Of a DNA stretch of 64,000 nucleotides, positions 53,987-62,930 are shown piece after piece. This DNA comes from Nocardia transvalensis NBRC 15921 (lineage in GTDB: Bacteria > Actinomycetota > Actinomycetes > Mycobacteriales > Mycobacteriaceae): NCBI RefSeq assembly GCF_000308875.1, contig NZ_BAGL01000128.1, forward strand, positions 1-64,000. Reading direction: 5' to 3'. The first letter of the stretch is position 1; each line of letters begins with the position of its first letter. The notes under the pieces were generated by a model. The model was given only the letters and a program-made list of their open reading frames with translations. It did no database searches and was not told the origin of the DNA. The position numbers were made by a program, and so were the translations under genes.

Positions 53987-54904
53987 TCAGGCGGCCGGTT
54001 GCGGTGCGGCGTCGGCGCCCGCGTAGTGGCTGTGGAAGATCTCGTCGAGGTGGGGTTCGGTGGTCTGTAATGCGGTGACGGTGTGGCGGGCGGCGGCCTT
54101 GACTATCGCGTCGGGTGCGCCGGTCAGTCCCGCGCGCAGCGTGGTGCCGGTGTCGTCGAGCACCGCGTCCACGACGCCCGGCAGATCGCGGAACTCGCCG
54201 GCCGGGACCGGTGCGGCGAAACGGATCTCGATCCGGCGGGTGGCCCCGGCCCGCAGGTCGGCGACGGTGTCGAGGGCGACCAGCGTGCCGTCGCGCAGGA
54301 TGGCGATGCGGTCGGCGACGGCTTCGACCTCGTCCATGATGTGACTGGACATGAACACCGTCTGCCCGTTCGCGGCAGCCTCGGTCACCAGCTCCAGGAA
54401 GGTCTGCTGCACCAGCGGATCCAGCCCCGAGGTGGGTTCGTCCAGAATCAGCAGCTCGGGAGTGTGCATGAACGCCTGTACCAGCCCGACCTTCTGGCGG
54501 TTGCCCTTCGACAGGCTCTTGATCGTGGCGTTCTGGTCCAGTCCGAGGCGGGTGGCGAGGTCGTCGATGCGATGCTGGGGGACGCCACCGCGCAGATCGC
54601 CCAGGAACCGCAGGCAATCCCGCACCCGCTGGCGGCCGTCGACGACGAAATCGCCTGCCAGATAACCGATCCGGCGCCGCATCTCGACACCGTCGCGGCG
54701 AGGATCGAGCCCGAGCACAGTAGCAGCGCCGGAGGTGGGCCGGATCAGGTCGAGAAGTAGCCGGATGGTGGTCGACTTGCCCGCGCCATTGGGACCCAGG
54801 TAGCCGAACACCTCTCCTTCGCGGACGTCGAGAGTCAGTCCGGACAGGCCGCGGCGTGTTCCGTAGGTCTTGGTGAGATCCCGGATCTCGATGGCATTAC
54901 TCAT
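53987..54904 (-). CDS. ABC transporter ATP-binding protein (exporter type)
   Basis: 305 residues from ATG 54904. Walker A GYLGPNGAGKSTTIRLLLDL (34-53), signature LSKGNRQKVGL (~131), Walker B LLILDEPTSGLDP (~151), H-loop SSHIMDE. The C-terminal ~90 residues form the regulatory strand domain found in DrrA-like drug exporters (DUF4162 type). Divergent to a MarR/GbsR-like regulator gene 73 bases away, likely the controller. Confidence 0.93.
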   Translation of the reverse strand: MSNAIEIRDLTKTYGTRRGLSGLTLDVREGEVFGYLGPNGAGKSTTIRLLLDLIRPTSGAATVLGLDPRRDGVEMRRRIGYLAGDFVVDGRQRVRDCLRFLGDLRGGVPQHRIDDLATRLGLDQNATIKSLSKGNRQKVGLVQAFMHTPELLILDEPTSGLDPLVQQTFLELVTEAAANGQTVFMSSHIMDEVEAVADRIAILRDGTLVALDTVADLRAGATRRIEIRFAAPVPAGEFRDLPGVVDAVLDDTGTTLRAGLTGAPDAIVKAAARHTVTALQTTEPHLDEIFHSHYAGADAAPQPAA

Positions 54905-54919
54905 GTCTCACACGGTAAT

Positions 54920-54952
54920 CAAGTTTCAGAGATTTGTGAATACTCTGACTTG
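54920..54952. promoter_or_regulatory. imperfect palindrome between ABC operon and regulator
   Basis: CAAGTTTCAGAG ... CTCTGACTTG, with TCAGAG/CTCTGA half-sites (54926-54931, 54943-54948), inside the 73-base divergent promoter region. Candidate operator of the 156-residue regulator that starts at 54978. Confidence 0.5.
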
Positions 54953-54977
54953 TTCGAGCTGTCTGTACTATAGGGGC

Positions 54978-55448
54978 ATGGATTCCGAGCAGCGACTGCG
55001 AGATGCGGCCGAGCGGCTGGCTTTGACCCTGGCGCAGGGTGGGATGCAGAAGACGACGGCACGGGTGATGACCGCGCTGCTGTACACCGAGCAGGAGGCG
55101 ATGACGGCGGCGGACCTGTGCGAGCGGTTGTCGATCAGCACCGGCGCGGTGTCGGCGGCGGTGAAGCAGTTGACGCAGTCGGGGATGATCGAGCGGGTAC
55201 CGGCGCCGGGCAGTCGCCGCGAGCATTACCGCTTCCCGCATGGTGCGTGGGCGCGGTTGTACACCTATCAGAACGCCTTGTTGAAGACGATGCAGGATGC
55301 TGCGCAGGAAGGGCTCGATGCCGCCACCGACGGGGCCCCTTCCGTCGGTCGGCTGCGCGAGATGCAGGACTTCTACGGATACATGGCGGCCGAGATGCCC
55401 GCGCTCATCGAGCGCTGGCGCGAGCGTTACGACCCCGGCCGCGCCTGA
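54978..55448 (+). CDS. MarR/GbsR-family regulator of the ABC exporter
   Basis: 156 residues from ATG 54978. Winged helix at about 15-95: MQKTTARVMTALLYTEQEAM, TAADLCERLSISTGAVSAAV, KQLTQSGMIERVPAPGSRRE, HYRF. The C-terminal helix pair (QNALLKTMQDAAQEGLDAAT; MAAEMPALIERWRERY) dimerises. Sequence follows the GbsR-like transcriptional-regulator family found divergent to ABC-2 exporters in actinomycetes. Confidence 0.85.
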   Translation: MDSEQRLRDAAERLALTLAQGGMQKTTARVMTALLYTEQEAMTAADLCERLSISTGAVSAAVKQLTQSGMIERVPAPGSRREHYRFPHGAWARLYTYQNALLKTMQDAAQEGLDAATDGAPSVGRLREMQDFYGYMAAEMPALIERWRERYDPGRA

Positions 55449-55553
55449 CTACAGCTCGGACTGAATCCCGGCGACCGGCAAAGTCTTTCGTGGTCATCGC
55501 CGTGCTGCCGCAGGTGCGCCCCCGGGGCGATCTCGTCGTGCTGAGAACCCCGT

Positions 55554-55593
55554 CTTGCTAGTTATTTCAGGACATGCTGAAATAACTAGCAAG
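55554..55593. promoter_or_regulatory. perfect 17-bp-arm palindromic operator
   Basis: CTTGCTAGTTATTTCAG (55554-55570), spacer GACATG, and the exact complement CTGAAATAACTAGCAAG (55577-55593), ending three bases before the GGAGG of the regulator gene. AT-rich core in a GC-rich context and no T tail: an operator, most likely autoregulatory. Confidence 0.8.
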
Positions 55594-55606
55594 AAGGAGG
55601 TGGCGT

Positions 55607-56077
55607 GTGACCGAACCTGGTGCCGGGCCGCTGTTGGAGTGGGTGGAGCGGGTGGTGGCGTACCTGACGCCGGAGATTCCTCCGGTGGCGGGGCGGGTGC
55701 TGGGCTGGCTGATGGTGTGCGACCCGCCCGAACAGTCCGCCGGTGAGATCGCCGACGCGATCGGCGCCTCCCGCGCCTCGCTGACCACGAGTCTGCGGCT
55801 GCTCATCGACGCCGGCTTCGTGTCCCGCATCCGCAAGCCCGGCGTGCGCACGGTGTTCTATCGCGTCGACGACAGCGCCTGGGCGCGGGTGGTGCAGCGG
55901 CAGATCGACGCGCTGGCGTCGTTCCGTGACATCACCACCGACGGTATGGCGCTGGTCGGCCCCGACGCCGGCCGCGCGAGCCGGTTACGCGCGGCGCACG
56001 ACGTATTCACCTGGATGGCCGAGGTTTTCGCACAAGCGCCGCGGCCGCCGCATCCCGACAGCGAGGAGCAATCATGA
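55607..56077 (+). CDS. MarR/GbsR-like regulator, first gene of a monooxygenase operon
   Basis: 156 residues from GTG 55607 (AAGGAGG six bases upstream). Winged helix about 20-95: PVAGRVLGWLMVCDPPEQSA, GEIADAIGASRASLTTSLRL, LIDAGFVSRIRKPGVRTVFY. The C-terminal helices include VQRQIDALASFRD and AAHDVFTWMAEVFAQA. Its stop overlaps the monooxygenase start (ATGA). The perfect palindrome immediately upstream is presumably its own operator. Confidence 0.85.
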   Translation: MTEPGAGPLLEWVERVVAYLTPEIPPVAGRVLGWLMVCDPPEQSAGEIADAIGASRASLTTSLRLLIDAGFVSRIRKPGVRTVFYRVDDSAWARVVQRQIDALASFRDITTDGMALVGPDAGRASRLRAAHDVFTWMAEVFAQAPRPPHPDSEEQS

Positions 56078-57258
56078 CCCGTACCGCAATCGTCATCGGG
56101 GGCGGGATCGGCGGTCTGGCCGCCGCGCTGGCACTGTCGCGCATCGGCTGGCACGCTACCGTGCTGGAGAAGGTTGCCGAAGTCGGTGAAGTGGGAGCGG
56201 GGCTGTCGCTGTCTCCCAACGCGTTCCGCGCGCTGGACGCGCTCGGCGTCGGCACGGCTGCCCGCGCGGTCAGTACGCCGACCGAGGCGACCGCGAATCT
56301 GCGGGTGCCCTCCGGCCGCTACCTCACCCGTGCCGTCGCCGGGCAAGCGTTGCCGCTGCGGGCTTTCCGGCGCGCGGCTCTGCACCGGCTGCTGTGGGAC
56401 GCGGTACCCGACGGGTGGATCCGCACCGGCGAGGAAGTCACGGGTGTGCGGCACGACGGCGGCACGGCGACGGTGACGGTGACGCACACCTCAGGCGAGA
56501 CCGCGGCCGATCTGGTGATCGCCGCCGATGGTATCCGCAGCACCGCCCGCCGCCTGGTGTGGCCCGAGGCACAGGGGCCACGGTTCCTGCACTACACCGC
56601 GTGGCTCGGACTCACCGACGGCGACCGGCTGCCGCCCGGCGAGGCCCGCACCGGAAGTATGACCATGGGCCCTCGCCAGTACTTCCTCATCCACCCGCTG
56701 CGGTCGGGACAGTTCTACTGGGCACTCGGCGCCCCTGCCGAACAACCCGGCGAGCGTACCGAGGACGAACTCGCACGCGCCCGGGCCCGGGTCGCCGGCT
56801 GGCACGACCCCGTCCCCGCCCTGGTCGACGCCACCCGCCCGGAAGACCTCCGTCGGGTCGACATTCACGATCTGCCGCCGCTGCGGACCTTTGTGCACGG
56901 CAACGTCGTGCTGCTGGGCGACGCGGCCCACGCCATGAGCCCCGACCGGGGCCAAGGCGCCGGGACAAGCCTCGAGGACAGTGTCGTCCTCGCCGCCGCG
57001 CTCGTCGGCACCGATGACATCGCCGCCGCGCTCGCACGATACGACCACGAGCGCCGCCGCCGCACCCAGTCGATCGCCCGCGGCGCGCGCCGCACCGGCC
57101 AGCAGACCGTCAACGGCGGACGACTCGGCCACCATCTGCTGACCGCCGCCCTGCGCGCGACCCCCTCCGCGCTGTGGCAACGCGCGACCGCACCGGACAG
57201 CAACTCCGTCTGGTCCTGGACGCCACCGGCTCTTCCCGCCACCGCACACGGGCAGTAA
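56074..57258 (+). CDS. FAD-dependent monooxygenase
   Basis: 394 residues from ATG 56074, coupled to the regulator. FAD motifs: GGGIGGLAAALALSRIG (9-25), Glu in TVLEKVAEVGEVGAGL, the DG motif DLVIAADGIRSTARRLVWP (~150), and GDAAHAMSPDRGQGAGTSLE DS (~288-308). These define class A flavoprotein hydroxylases of the PHBH/UbiH type. It should hydroxylate an aromatic or polyketide-like compound with NAD(P)H; control by the preceding regulator suggests an inducible detoxification or catabolic role. Confidence 0.9.
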   Translation: MTRTAIVIGGGIGGLAAALALSRIGWHATVLEKVAEVGEVGAGLSLSPNAFRALDALGVGTAARAVSTPTEATANLRVPSGRYLTRAVAGQALPLRAFRRAALHRLLWDAVPDGWIRTGEEVTGVRHDGGTATVTVTHTSGETAADLVIAADGIRSTARRLVWPEAQGPRFLHYTAWLGLTDGDRLPPGEARTGSMTMGPRQYFLIHPLRSGQFYWALGAPAEQPGERTEDELARARARVAGWHDPVPALVDATRPEDLRRVDIHDLPPLRTFVHGNVVLLGDAAHAMSPDRGQGAGTSLEDSVVLAAALVGTDDIAAALARYDHERRRRTQSIARGARRTGQQTVNGGRLGHHLLTAALRATPSALWQRATAPDSNSVWSWTPPALPATAHGQ

Positions 57259-57341
57259 CCACCGCAACGCACCGGTCCGATTGCCATCGTGGCCTACCTC
57301 GGCACGAAGCCCGACCGTCGCTGGCCGAGCGGGCGGGAGCA

Positions 57342-58466
57342 TCAGCGGGGAAGCAGCCGCACCATGCCGTTTCGCAGCGCGACTCCTCCGGAGGTGGCCG
57401 GCACCAGGAACGCCTGCGCCGCCCGCACGCCCCGCTGCTTGCGCCCGACCACGCGGCGATGACGGCGCTCGTACCGGCGCAACGCTGTCGGCAGGTCGCC
57501 GGGTGCGGAGGTGAGTTCCTCGGCGAGGGTGCGGGCACCGATCATCGCGTTGGATGATCCGTCACCGAACAACGACACACACGACGCCGCGTCACCGACC
57601 AGCGTCACCGGACCCTGTGACCATCGCGGCAGCCGGACGCGGCTGACTGCGTCGCAGTACAGGTCCCCGGCCCGGCGGACACGATCGACAGCATCGGCGA
57701 AAACACCCGAATGCGTGGCGAATTGGGCGGCTACCAGCCGTTTGTGCAACGGCAGGTCCCGCGCGTCGAATCCCGCGACCGGCGCGTGGCGGAACATGAA
57801 CACCACCCCGCCCGCGGGATGGGTACCCACCGTCCGGCCCGGCGTGCTGTAGAGCACCACGTCGTGTGAGTCGGTGCCGTAGTCGGCGAGTGGCAGTGTC
57901 GCCACGTACATGCCCAGATGCCGGACGAATCGGTCGTCCGGACCGAACGCCAGCCGCCGCACCGTCGAATGCAGGCCGTCGGCGCCGACCACCAGATCGA
58001 ACCGGCCCGAACCACCCCCCGAAAACGTCACGTCCACACCACCGGCGTCGGTGGTGAGCGCGGTGACCGACTCGCCGAAGCGGACTGCCGCGTGCTCGCC
58101 GGCGGCGTCCAGGAGCGCCGCCGCCAGGTCGGCGCGCCCGACCTCCAACTCCCGATCACCCGCCGAACCCTGGAACGCCGACAGCCGCACCGCGGCCCGA
58201 GGCGCGCCGTCGGCGCCGACGAACACCAGCCGCCGCGCGCCGGTGGCGGCCTCGCGCAGCCGCGGCATGATCCCCATCGTCTCGGCTACCTCGACGGCCG
58301 CGCCTCGCACATCCACCGGGCTGCCGCTGGAACGCTGGGCGGTCGCCCGCTCGAGCACCGTAACGTCGAATCCGGCACGGCCCAACCAGAACCCGAGCGT
58401 CGCCCCCGCGATCCCCGCCCCGCTGACCAGCACCGACCTAACCACCGGAAGCACCTGCTCCGGCAC
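57342..58466 (-). CDS. FAD-dependent monooxygenase, preceded by a conserved leader element
   Basis: 374 residues from GTG 58466. SGAGIAGATLGFWLGRAGFD (15-34) FAD site, Glu in TVLERATAQRSSGSPVDVRG, DLVVGADGLHSTVRRLAFGP (DG motif, ~160) and VTLVGDAASCVSLFGDGSSN (~295, the GD motif). The RGSPVDVRG-type second segment places it near TetX-like and related antibiotic/xenobiotic monooxygenases, but substrate cannot be stated. Its 5' leader carries a ~40-nt element also present before the CBS-permease genes. Confidence 0.88.
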   Translation of the reverse strand: MPEQVLPVVRSVLVSGAGIAGATLGFWLGRAGFDVTVLERATAQRSSGSPVDVRGAAVEVAETMGIMPRLREAATGARRLVFVGADGAPRAAVRLSAFQGSAGDRELEVGRADLAAALLDAAGEHAAVRFGESVTALTTDAGGVDVTFSGGGSGRFDLVVGADGLHSTVRRLAFGPDDRFVRHLGMYVATLPLADYGTDSHDVVLYSTPGRTVGTHPAGGVVFMFRHAPVAGFDARDLPLHKRLVAAQFATHSGVFADAVDRVRRAGDLYCDAVSRVRLPRWSQGPVTLVGDAASCVSLFGDGSSNAMIGARTLAEELTSAPGDLPTALRRYERRHRRVVGRKQRGVRAAQAFLVPATSGGVALRNGMVRLLPR

Positions 58467-58537
58467 ACGACCCCAGTACCATCACGCCACCGCCGTTCCC
58501 GATCCGAGCCCGGGATCCCGCGAATTCGGGCCCGCGC

Positions 58538-58578
58538 TGCCGACCAGACTTCCCGGCACACCACCTGTAAAGATGCCG
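58538..58578 (-). ncRNA. conserved leader element, copy B (candidate cis-regulatory RNA)
   Basis: On the minus strand: CGGCATCTTTACA, loop GGTGG, TGTGCCGGGAAG then TCTGGTCGGC. Identical to copy A at 62270-62310 except for the loop (CCCAGG there). CGGCA pairs with TGCCG and ACA with TGT; GCC and GGC close a second small stem. It sits 72 bases before the monooxygenase start, followed by a variable GC stem. Confidence 0.6.
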
Positions 58579-58652
58579 TAGAAACCGCGGCCGGAGCAAA
58601 CACCGACAATGCCCCGGCAACGTCCGACACCACAGCGACTGCCAGGGTCGGG

Positions 58653-58982
58653 TCAGATGTCGTTGGCGGCCGCAGATTGCTCGAACAGCGCCGTCCACAT
58701 CTCGATGCTCGACAGCGCCTCGACGATCCGCTGCCCTCGGCGAGTCAGCCGCACACTGTCGATGCCGGTCACCGGCACGTCCCAGCTGCCGTCCCGTTCG
58801 GTGGAGATCAACGCCTGCGACGCCAGCACCCGCAGGGCGTGCCCGAGCCCGCGGCGGGTGTGCACGACGGCGGACAACTCACTCGCGCATCGTGGCCCGC
58901 CCGACAAGGCGTCGAGTATCTCGACGACGTACCGGTGGCTGACCAGCTCGCGCAGGGTGTCCACATCGTGTGACCGCGTCAC
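58653..58982 (-). CDS. HxlR-family winged-helix regulator
   Basis: 109 residues from GTG 58982 (AGGAAG upstream); the longer frame to 59078 is rejected. HRYVVEILDALSGGPRCASE, LSAVVHTRRGLGHALRVLAS and QALISTERDGSWDVPVTGID form a winged helix of the HxlR/PadR-like type, with a short C-terminal dimer helix (IVEALSSIEMWTALFEQS). Between the monooxygenase (same strand) and the divergent potassium transporter; it may control either. Confidence 0.75.
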   Translation of the reverse strand: MTRSHDVDTLRELVSHRYVVEILDALSGGPRCASELSAVVHTRRGLGHALRVLASQALISTERDGSWDVPVTGIDSVRLTRRGQRIVEALSSIEMWTALFEQSAAANDI

Positions 58983-59145
58983 GGCTGCTTCCTGTCGGCT
59001 CCGCTCATCGGTGCCCGACCGTAGTAGGACACCGTGGGAGACACGCGTGTCCTCACGGCATCCTGGCGCCGCGGGCACCGATTCTTACGAAATCCATACG
59101 GTCGGCGACAGCATTGTTGATTTGTCACGTTTACGCTGATACGTC

Positions 59146-61152
59146 GTGGTTTCTCCATTGGACGTCGTCAAGCGTCTCGTTCTCGGCCGTCCGTTCCGTA
59201 GTGACCGGCTGGGGGAAACGCTGCTGCCGAAGCGGCTGGCGTTGCCGATCTTCGCCAGCGACCCGCTGTCGTCGGTGGCGTACGCCACGCAGGAGATCCT
59301 GCTGATCCTCACCCTCGGCGGGCTGGCGTATCTGCATCTGACACCGTGGATCGCGGCGGCGATCGTGGTGCTGCTGGCGGTGGTCGTGCTGTCGTATCGG
59401 CAAGTGGTGCAGGCGTATCCGTCCGGCGGCGGCTCGTATGAGGTTGTGGCGAAGAATCTGGGCCCGCTGCCGGGGCTGGTGGTCGCGGCGGCGCTATTGG
59501 TCGACTACGTGATGACGGTGGCGGTCTCCGTCGCCGCCGGTGTCGACAACATCATCTCCGCCGTCCCCGACCTCAATCCGTACCGGGTGGCGATCAACCT
59601 CGGCTTCATCGCGTTCCTGACCGCGATGAATCTGAGGGGAGTGCGGGAGTCGGGCCGTACGTTCGCTGTGCCGACCTACGCGTTCGTGGCGGGCGTACTG
59701 GTCATGATCGCTGTCGGACTGCTGCAGACCGTGTTCGGGCACGCGCCGGTGGCCGAGAGCGCGCACTACGAGATCCACGCCGAACAGGCCGGGCTCGGCA
59801 CCGTCGGAGTGATCTTCCTGATGCTGCGGGCGTTCTCCTCCGGCTGCACCGCGCTGACCGGGACCGAGGCGATCTCCAACGGCGTGCCCGCGTTCCGTAA
59901 ACCGAAGGCCCGCAACGCCGCATCGACGATGGCGGCGATGGGTGTCATCGCGATCACGATGTTCGCGGGTGTCACCGCGCTGGCGATGATCTCCGATACC
60001 CGGGTCACCGAGAACACCTGCGACATCACCGGATTCCCCGGCGACTGCAACAGCGACCCGCAACGCACCGTGATCGCTCAGATCGCGGCCGCGGTGTTCG
60101 GCGGCCACAGTATCGCCTTCTACTACCTGATGGTGACCACCGCGCTGATCCTGATCCTCGCCGCGAACACCGCCTACAACGGATTCCCGCTGCTGAATTC
60201 GATTCTGGCGCAACACCGGTACATGCCGCGCCAGCTGCACACCCGCGGCGACCGGCTGGCGTTCTCCAACGGCATCATCCTGCTCGCCGTCGTCGCCGGC
60301 CTCCTGATCTACGCCTTCGATGGATCCGCGACACGGCTGATCCAGCTCTACATCGTCGGCGTGTTCACCTCGTTCACCCTCTGCCAGGCCGGGATGGTGC
60401 GGCACTGGAACCGCGCACTCGCCCAAGCGGATTCACCACAGGAGCGCCGACGTCACCATCGTGCCCGTGCCATCAACGCGTTCGGGGCCTGTTTCACCGG
60501 TGTCGTCCTGGTCGTCGTGATGATCACCAAGTTCACCCACGGCGCCTACCTGGTCGTGGTCGCGATCCCGCTGCTCGTGGTGATCATGTACCTGATCCAC
60601 CGCCACTACCTGGCCGTGCGGGCCGAGCTGGCCGTCGACGACCTCGACGCCGTCCTGCCCAGCCGCGTGCACGCGATCGTGCTGGTGTCGGGCTGGCACA
60701 AACCGACCCAGCGGGCCGTCCAGTTCGCCCGCGCCACCCACCCCGACACGCTCACCGCCATCACCGTCAACGTCGACGACACCGACACCCGTGAGCTGGC
60801 CCGGCAATGGGAGGACGCGGGCGTCCAGATTCCGTTGCGTGTCGTCGAATCCCCGTACCGGGAGATCACCCGCCCGGTCATCGACTACATCAAGCGGCTG
60901 CGCAGGGACCACCCCCGCGACGTCGTCAGCGTCTACATCCCCGAATACGTCGTCGGCCACTGGTGGGAGAACCTGCTGCACAACCAGAGTTCGCTGCGGC
61001 TCAAGGCCCGGCTGTTGTTCGTGCCCGGGATCATGGTCACCAGCGTGCCCTGGCAGTTGCGATCCTCGCACCGCCGCGACCTCACCAAGATCGAACACAC
61101 CCCCGGAGAGATCCGCCGAGGAATCACCAGAGCGCCCGGCACTCACCGATAA
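59146..61152 (+). CDS. KimA/YdaO-like APC-superfamily potassium transporter
   Basis: 668 residues from GTG 59146. FASDPLSSVAYATQEILLIL near residues 36-55 is the helix-1 signature of KimA-type transporters; SYRQVVQAYPSGGGSYEVVA, ALTGTEAISNGVPAFRKPKA and about 12 helices up to residue ~490 follow. The C-terminal ~180 residues are a cytosolic alpha/beta domain (HAIVLVSGWHKPTQRAVQFA) as in KimA homologues. Probably imports K+ with H+. Bacillus KimA is controlled by c-di-AMP; no ydaO-type riboswitch is visible here, and the leader appears very short. Confidence 0.88.
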   Translation: MVSPLDVVKRLVLGRPFRSDRLGETLLPKRLALPIFASDPLSSVAYATQEILLILTLGGLAYLHLTPWIAAAIVVLLAVVVLSYRQVVQAYPSGGGSYEVVAKNLGPLPGLVVAAALLVDYVMTVAVSVAAGVDNIISAVPDLNPYRVAINLGFIAFLTAMNLRGVRESGRTFAVPTYAFVAGVLVMIAVGLLQTVFGHAPVAESAHYEIHAEQAGLGTVGVIFLMLRAFSSGCTALTGTEAISNGVPAFRKPKARNAASTMAAMGVIAITMFAGVTALAMISDTRVTENTCDITGFPGDCNSDPQRTVIAQIAAAVFGGHSIAFYYLMVTTALILILAANTAYNGFPLLNSILAQHRYMPRQLHTRGDRLAFSNGIILLAVVAGLLIYAFDGSATRLIQLYIVGVFTSFTLCQAGMVRHWNRALAQADSPQERRRHHRARAINAFGACFTGVVLVVVMITKFTHGAYLVVVAIPLLVVIMYLIHRHYLAVRAELAVDDLDAVLPSRVHAIVLVSGWHKPTQRAVQFARATHPDTLTAITVNVDDTDTRELARQWEDAGVQIPLRVVESPYREITRPVIDYIKRLRRDHPRDVVSVYIPEYVVGHWWENLLHNQSSLRLKARLLFVPGIMVTSVPWQLRSSHRRDLTKIEHTPGEIRRGITRAPGTHR

Positions 61153-61241
61153 CCGGCTCCCGGTCCGCCACATCCGCCGTGGCCGTGTGCCGGGCGCGCG
61201 GACACCGGGCACGAGTAGCTCGGTGGTGCCAGAATCGTCGC

Positions 61242-62228
61242 GTGAGTCCGCTGCGGCGCCTGGCCCGGGTGATGGCGGCGTTCGTCGTGGTGACATCGGC
61301 GGGCACGGCTGGGTACCTGATGCTGGGATTCGGGTGGCTCGACGCGCTCTACCAGACGGTGACGACGATATCGACGGTCGGTTTCCGCGAGGTCCATCCA
61401 CTCACACCGGTGGGCCAAATCTTCACCATGGCACTGATTCTGGTGGGCGCGGGCACCGTCTTCTACATGTTCGGGGTGCTGCTGGAGGCCCTCATCGATG
61501 GACATCTACGACACCGTCTGGAGCGGGGACGAATGAATCGGCAGATAGACCGCCTGCGCGGGCATGTCATCGTGTGTGGTTGGGGTCGGGTCGGACGCTC
61601 CACCGCGCAGTACCTCAGCAGCCTCGGCCGGTCGATCGTGGTCATCGATCGCGATCCGGAACGGCTCGACGGCATCGAGTTCCCCCACATCGTCGGCGAC
61701 GTCACCGACGACAGCGTCCTCGGCGCGGCCGGCCTCGAACACGCCCACGCCATGATCGCCGCGCTCGACAGCGACGCCGACAACGTCTACGTGACGCTGT
61801 CGGCACGATCGCAACGCCCGGACCTGGTGATCGTCGCGCGAGCGGGCAGCGACAACGCGAAAGCGATCCTGCACCGCGCCGGAGCCGACCGGGCGATCAA
61901 CCCGCAACTGATCGGCGGCCGCCGCATGGCGGCATTCGCGCTGCAGCCCAACGTCGCCGAGTTCCTCGACGTCGTCATGCACGACGACACCCTCGAATAC
62001 CGGATCGAGGAGATCACCATCGACGCGCCGTCCCCGCTGATCGGCCGGTCCCTGACCGACACCGCGCTGAGGCCCAGCACCGGAGCGCTGGTACTCGCCC
62101 TGCGTACTCCCGAGGGCCGGTTCGTCGCCAACCCCGGCGACGACACCCGGATCACCACCGGCACCATCCTGATCGTCCTGGGCACACCCACCCAGCTCAC
62201 CGCGGTCCGCGCCGTCGCCGTGAAATAG
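61242..62228 (+). CDS. potassium channel with TrkA-N/TrkA-C (RCK) domains
   Basis: 328 residues from GTG 61242. Two transmembrane helices (11-30, 59-83) flank a pore helix and filter TVTTISTVGFREV (39-51), where the usual GYG is VGF. The RCK domain follows: HVIVCGWGRVGRSTAQYL (108-125) Rossmann motif, acidic DRDPERLDG, and a TrkA-C domain from about 245 (SPLIGRSLTDTALRPSTGAL). Tetramer forming a ligand- or nucleotide-gated K+ channel. 90 bases after the KimA-like gene, probably co-transcribed. Confidence 0.92.
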   Translation: MSPLRRLARVMAAFVVVTSAGTAGYLMLGFGWLDALYQTVTTISTVGFREVHPLTPVGQIFTMALILVGAGTVFYMFGVLLEALIDGHLRHRLERGRMNRQIDRLRGHVIVCGWGRVGRSTAQYLSSLGRSIVVIDRDPERLDGIEFPHIVGDVTDDSVLGAAGLEHAHAMIAALDSDADNVYVTLSARSQRPDLVIVARAGSDNAKAILHRAGADRAINPQLIGGRRMAAFALQPNVAEFLDVVMHDDTLEYRIEEITIDAPSPLIGRSLTDTALRPSTGALVLALRTPEGRFVANPGDDTRITTGTILIVLGTPTQLTAVRAVAVK

Positions 62229-62269
62229 CCGCATCGGGATACCTCGACTTGCCTTCCCGAGGGCATTTG

Positions 62270-62310
62270 CGGCATCTTTACACCCAGGTGTGCCGGGAAG
62301 TCTGGTCGGC
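62270..62310 (+). ncRNA. conserved leader element, copy A (candidate cis-regulatory RNA)
   Basis: CGGCATCTTTACA, loop CCCAGG, TGTGCCGGGAAG then TCTGGTCGGC. CGGCA/TGCCG and ACACC/GGTGT pair into one hairpin; a GTCGTGCCCG/CGGGCGACGAC stem (62313-62339) follows. 128 bases before the CBS-protein start. See copy B at 58538-58578. Confidence 0.6.
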
Positions 62311-62437
62311 GAGTCGTGCCCGTGACCTCGGGCGACGACGGTCCGACCGACGAGAGGCGCCATGGTGACCGCAACCGGATCGATCTTGACGGATTCTCTA
62401 CCGGTGATCACGCCCGCTCCGGCCGTATCCTGCGGGT

Positions 62438-62884
62438 ATGCATGCTTCACAGATGGCCGAGGACTACCCGGTGGTCGGGATGGACACCGACGCGCTGGCC
62501 GCGGCCAGGTTGCTGGCCGAGCATCGGTTGCCGGGCATCGTCGTGACCGACGGAAAGGGCCGTCCGGAGGCGGTGCTGCCGGCGTCGCAGGTCGTGCGGT
62601 TCCTCGTCCCGACCTATGTGCAGGACGACCCGTCGCTGGCCGGGGTGCTGAACGAGTCGATGTGCGACCGGGTGGTAGCGAAGCTGCGGGGCAAGAAGGT
62701 CCGCGACGTCATCCCCGAGCGTTTGGTGAAAGTTCCCGCGGCCAAGGTCGACGACACGGTGATCGAGGTCGCGGCCCTGATGGCCCAGTTCCGCAGCCCG
62801 CTGGTGGCGGTGATGAAGGGCGGCGAGTTCGCCGGGGTGATCACCGCCTCACGGCTGCTGGAAGCCTCACTGCACAACAGCTGA
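62438..62884 (+). CDS. CBS-domain protein
   Basis: 148 residues from ATG 62438. One CBS pair: DYPVVGMDTDALAAARLLAE with LPGIVVTDGKGRPEAVLPAS (first), and RDVIPERLVKVPAAKVDDTV with MAQFRSPLVAVMKGGEFAGV followed by ITASRLLEAS (second). CBS pairs bind adenine nucleotides such as ATP, AMP or c-di-AMP. 46 bases before the permease, so it probably gates that transporter. Confidence 0.88.
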   Translation: MHASQMAEDYPVVGMDTDALAAARLLAEHRLPGIVVTDGKGRPEAVLPASQVVRFLVPTYVQDDPSLAGVLNESMCDRVVAKLRGKKVRDVIPERLVKVPAAKVDDTVIEVAALMAQFRSPLVAVMKGGEFAGVITASRLLEASLHNS

Positions 62885-62930
62885 ATACGCCCGGTCACTG
62901 CCGGACCGCGCCCGGAGCGGGACGGGCGTC

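Noticed and set aside
59079..59145. ydaO-type (c-di-AMP) riboswitch before the KimA-like gene
   Set aside because: Only 66 bases separate the upstream frame and the start and no riboswitch core motifs are visible.
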